Translations under genes and position numbers: made by a program
In this document: positions 39,424-40,675 of the stretch, piece after piece
Numbering within the stretch: the first letter of the stretch is position 1
How the letters are laid out: each line of letters starts with the position of its first letter
Assembly: GCA_029298735.1 (NCBI GenBank)
Contig: JANSLP010000292.1
Span: forward strand, 1-40,675
Direction of reading: 5' to 3'
Source: Ophiostoma sp. CBS 140.51
Lineage: Eukaryota > Ascomycota > Sordariomycetes > Ophiostomatales > Ophiostomataceae
Length of the DNA: 40,675 bases
The notes under the pieces: model-generated
Databases searched by the model: none
What the model saw: the letters and a program-made list of their open reading frames with translations, nothing else
Told to the model about the DNA's origin: nothing

Positions 39424-40675
39424 ATGGCCAGCGAAATATACAACAGCGGCAGGATCAACCTGTGGCTGATCTTCTCGTGCGCCATCTTCTCGATGGGCTC
39501 GATTGGTTGGGGGTAAGTCAAGTCAATATTGTACATGCTATACACACACACTGTCGTCAAGTCTTGGCTCTTGGCTTCCCTTCTTGGCCTTCCGTTCACA
39601 CCACTAACACCCATCTCCAGATACGACATTGGTATTCTCAGTACCATCTACGTCGCTCCCGGCTTCAAGGAGACGCTCAACAACCCCTCGTCGTCCGAGA
39701 CGGGCGCCATCACCAGTGTCTTCTATGCTGGTCAGTTCTTCGGTTTCGCTTTCCTCGCTGGTTTCGTCAACAACAAGCTCGGCCGCCGCTTCGCCGGCTG
39801 TGTCGGTGTCCTGGGCATGTGCTTCGGCGCCGCCCTCCAGACGGGCGCGCACAACTTGGCTACGATGATTGTTGGCCGCATTATTGCTGGTGTGGGCTGC
39901 GGCATTGTCTCAACCTCTGTTCCCCTCTACCTGTCTGAGATCTCGCCTGCTAAGCACCGCGGGTTCTACGGTGCCTTCAACCAGGCCGGTATTGTCTTTG
40001 GCATCTCGCTGGCTTTTTGGGTCGGCTACGGCTACAGTTTCTGGAAGACGGGCAACGGTGTCAACCTAGAGTGGCGTCTGTCGAGTGCTATGCAGTTCGT
40101 CCCTGCTGTGCTGTTCCTCATCGGCGCTCCCTTCCTCCCCGAGTCGCCTCGCTGGCTGATTGAGCACGACCGCGCCGACCAGGCTGCTCGCTCTCTGTCC
40201 CGTCTTCGCGGCACCAAGAATATTTCTGATGTCCAGGCCGAGCTCGACGAGATCCACGCCAACATTCTGTGGCACAAGGAGAACTCCATCACGTCGGCTC
40301 GTGTCTTCTGGACCGACAAGAACCTGCGTTCGCGTCTGTGGCGTGCCTGGTCCGTCTCTTTCTTGCAGCAGCTGTCCGGTGCCTCGGGTATCCGCTACTA
40401 CCTGCCCACCAACTTTATTGCTGCCGGTACCTCGCAGAGCCTGTCTCTCCTGGCCTCTGGCATTGACGGCACCGTTCAGGTTGCCTGCACCATTGCTGCC
40501 ATGTTCTTCATCGACCGCATCGGCCGCCGCCACTCGCTTGGCATCGGTGCCATAATCATGGCTTTCTGCCTGCTGATCAACGGTGCTCTCCAGACCGCCT
40601 ACCCTGGCCAAGAGAACGCGTCCGCCAACTACTGCAACATCTTCTTCATCTACTTCTTTACGGTCGGCTATTCCA
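39424..40675 (+). CDS. MFS sugar porter, partial (cut by the right edge), first intron resolved
   Basis: Exon 1 is 39424-39512 and exon 2 starts at 39621 and runs off the window. The 108-nt intron (39513-39620, GTAAGT donor, CACTAACAC branch point, CCAG acceptor) splits a Gly codon, giving IGWG-YDIGILSTIYV. The visible 381 residues show sugar-porter marks: NNKLGRRFAG after TM2, RIIAGVGCGIVSTSVPLYLS then EISPAKHRG, PESPRWLIEHDRADQA before the central loop, QQLSGASGIRYYLP (usually QQ-TGxNxxxYY) in TM7 and DRIGRR in the next loop. Proton-linked uptake of a sugar or related polyol or acid at the plasma membrane is the family role. The Ser in place of the usual Asn in the TM7 motif (GAS instead of GxN) may indicate an unusual substrate, but this is inference. 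Confidence 0.92.

Overview
The window looks like nuclear DNA of a filamentous ascomycete (Pezizomycotina, probably a sordariomycete; the finer placement is a guess). The evidence is three Zn2Cys6 transcription factors, fungal MFS and amino-acid transporters, short spliceosomal introns with GTATGT/GTAAGT-type donors and CTAAC/CTGAC branch points, monocistronic genes with large divergent promoters, and pyrimidine-rich leaders. I support fifteen protein genes plus one broken coding stretch at the left edge. I recognised no tRNA, rRNA, CRISPR array or intact transposon.

Layout from left to right. 1-533: a minus-strand coding stretch running off the edge and interrupted by an in-frame stop. 913-3206: a two-exon F-box-like protein of unknown function (minus). 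3950-5617: an amino-acid permease (minus), divergent from a three-exon Zn2Cys6 regulator at 6745-9259 (plus). 9851-11083: a membrane-anchored protein of the DUF3445 / haem-dependent oxidative N-demethylase alpha family, tail to tail with a three-exon protein that looks like a dimeric alpha/beta-barrel (ABM-type) protein at 11263-12077. 12682-14411: a second Zn2Cys6 regulator. 14412-19003: a 4.6 kb gene desert. 19004-19768: a short-chain dehydrogenase, divergent across 2.2 kb from a DHA2-type MFS exporter at 21969-23786. 23943-24644: a DUF1349 protein, divergent from a Baeyer-Villiger-type flavin monooxygenase at 25576-27267. 27442-30258: a large secreted protein with an alpha/alpha-toroid (six-hairpin glycosidase-like) core. 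31730-33829: a third Zn2Cys6 regulator, divergent from a FAD_oxidored-family protein at 34750-37080. 37280-38080: a small ferredoxin-reductase-like flavoprotein, divergent from a sugar-porter MFS gene that is cut by the right edge (39424 onward).

Taken together this reads as an accessory, mainly catabolic or specialised-metabolism region. It holds importers for amino acids and sugars, an exporter, an unusual number of redox enzymes (DUF3445 haem protein, SDR, BVMO, FAD oxidoreductase, FNR-like reductase), a secreted carbohydrate-active-looking enzyme and three local regulators. The best candidate modules are (a) SDR / MFS exporter / DUF1349 / BVMO at 19.0-27.3 kb and (b) secreted toroid enzyme / regulator / FAD oxidoreductase / FNR / sugar porter at 27.4-40.7 kb. 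That these modules act together is inferred from gene order, not shown by the sequence. Ten of the fifteen genes have no intron, and several (DUF3445, DUF1349, FAD_oxidored) belong to families that are common in bacteria.
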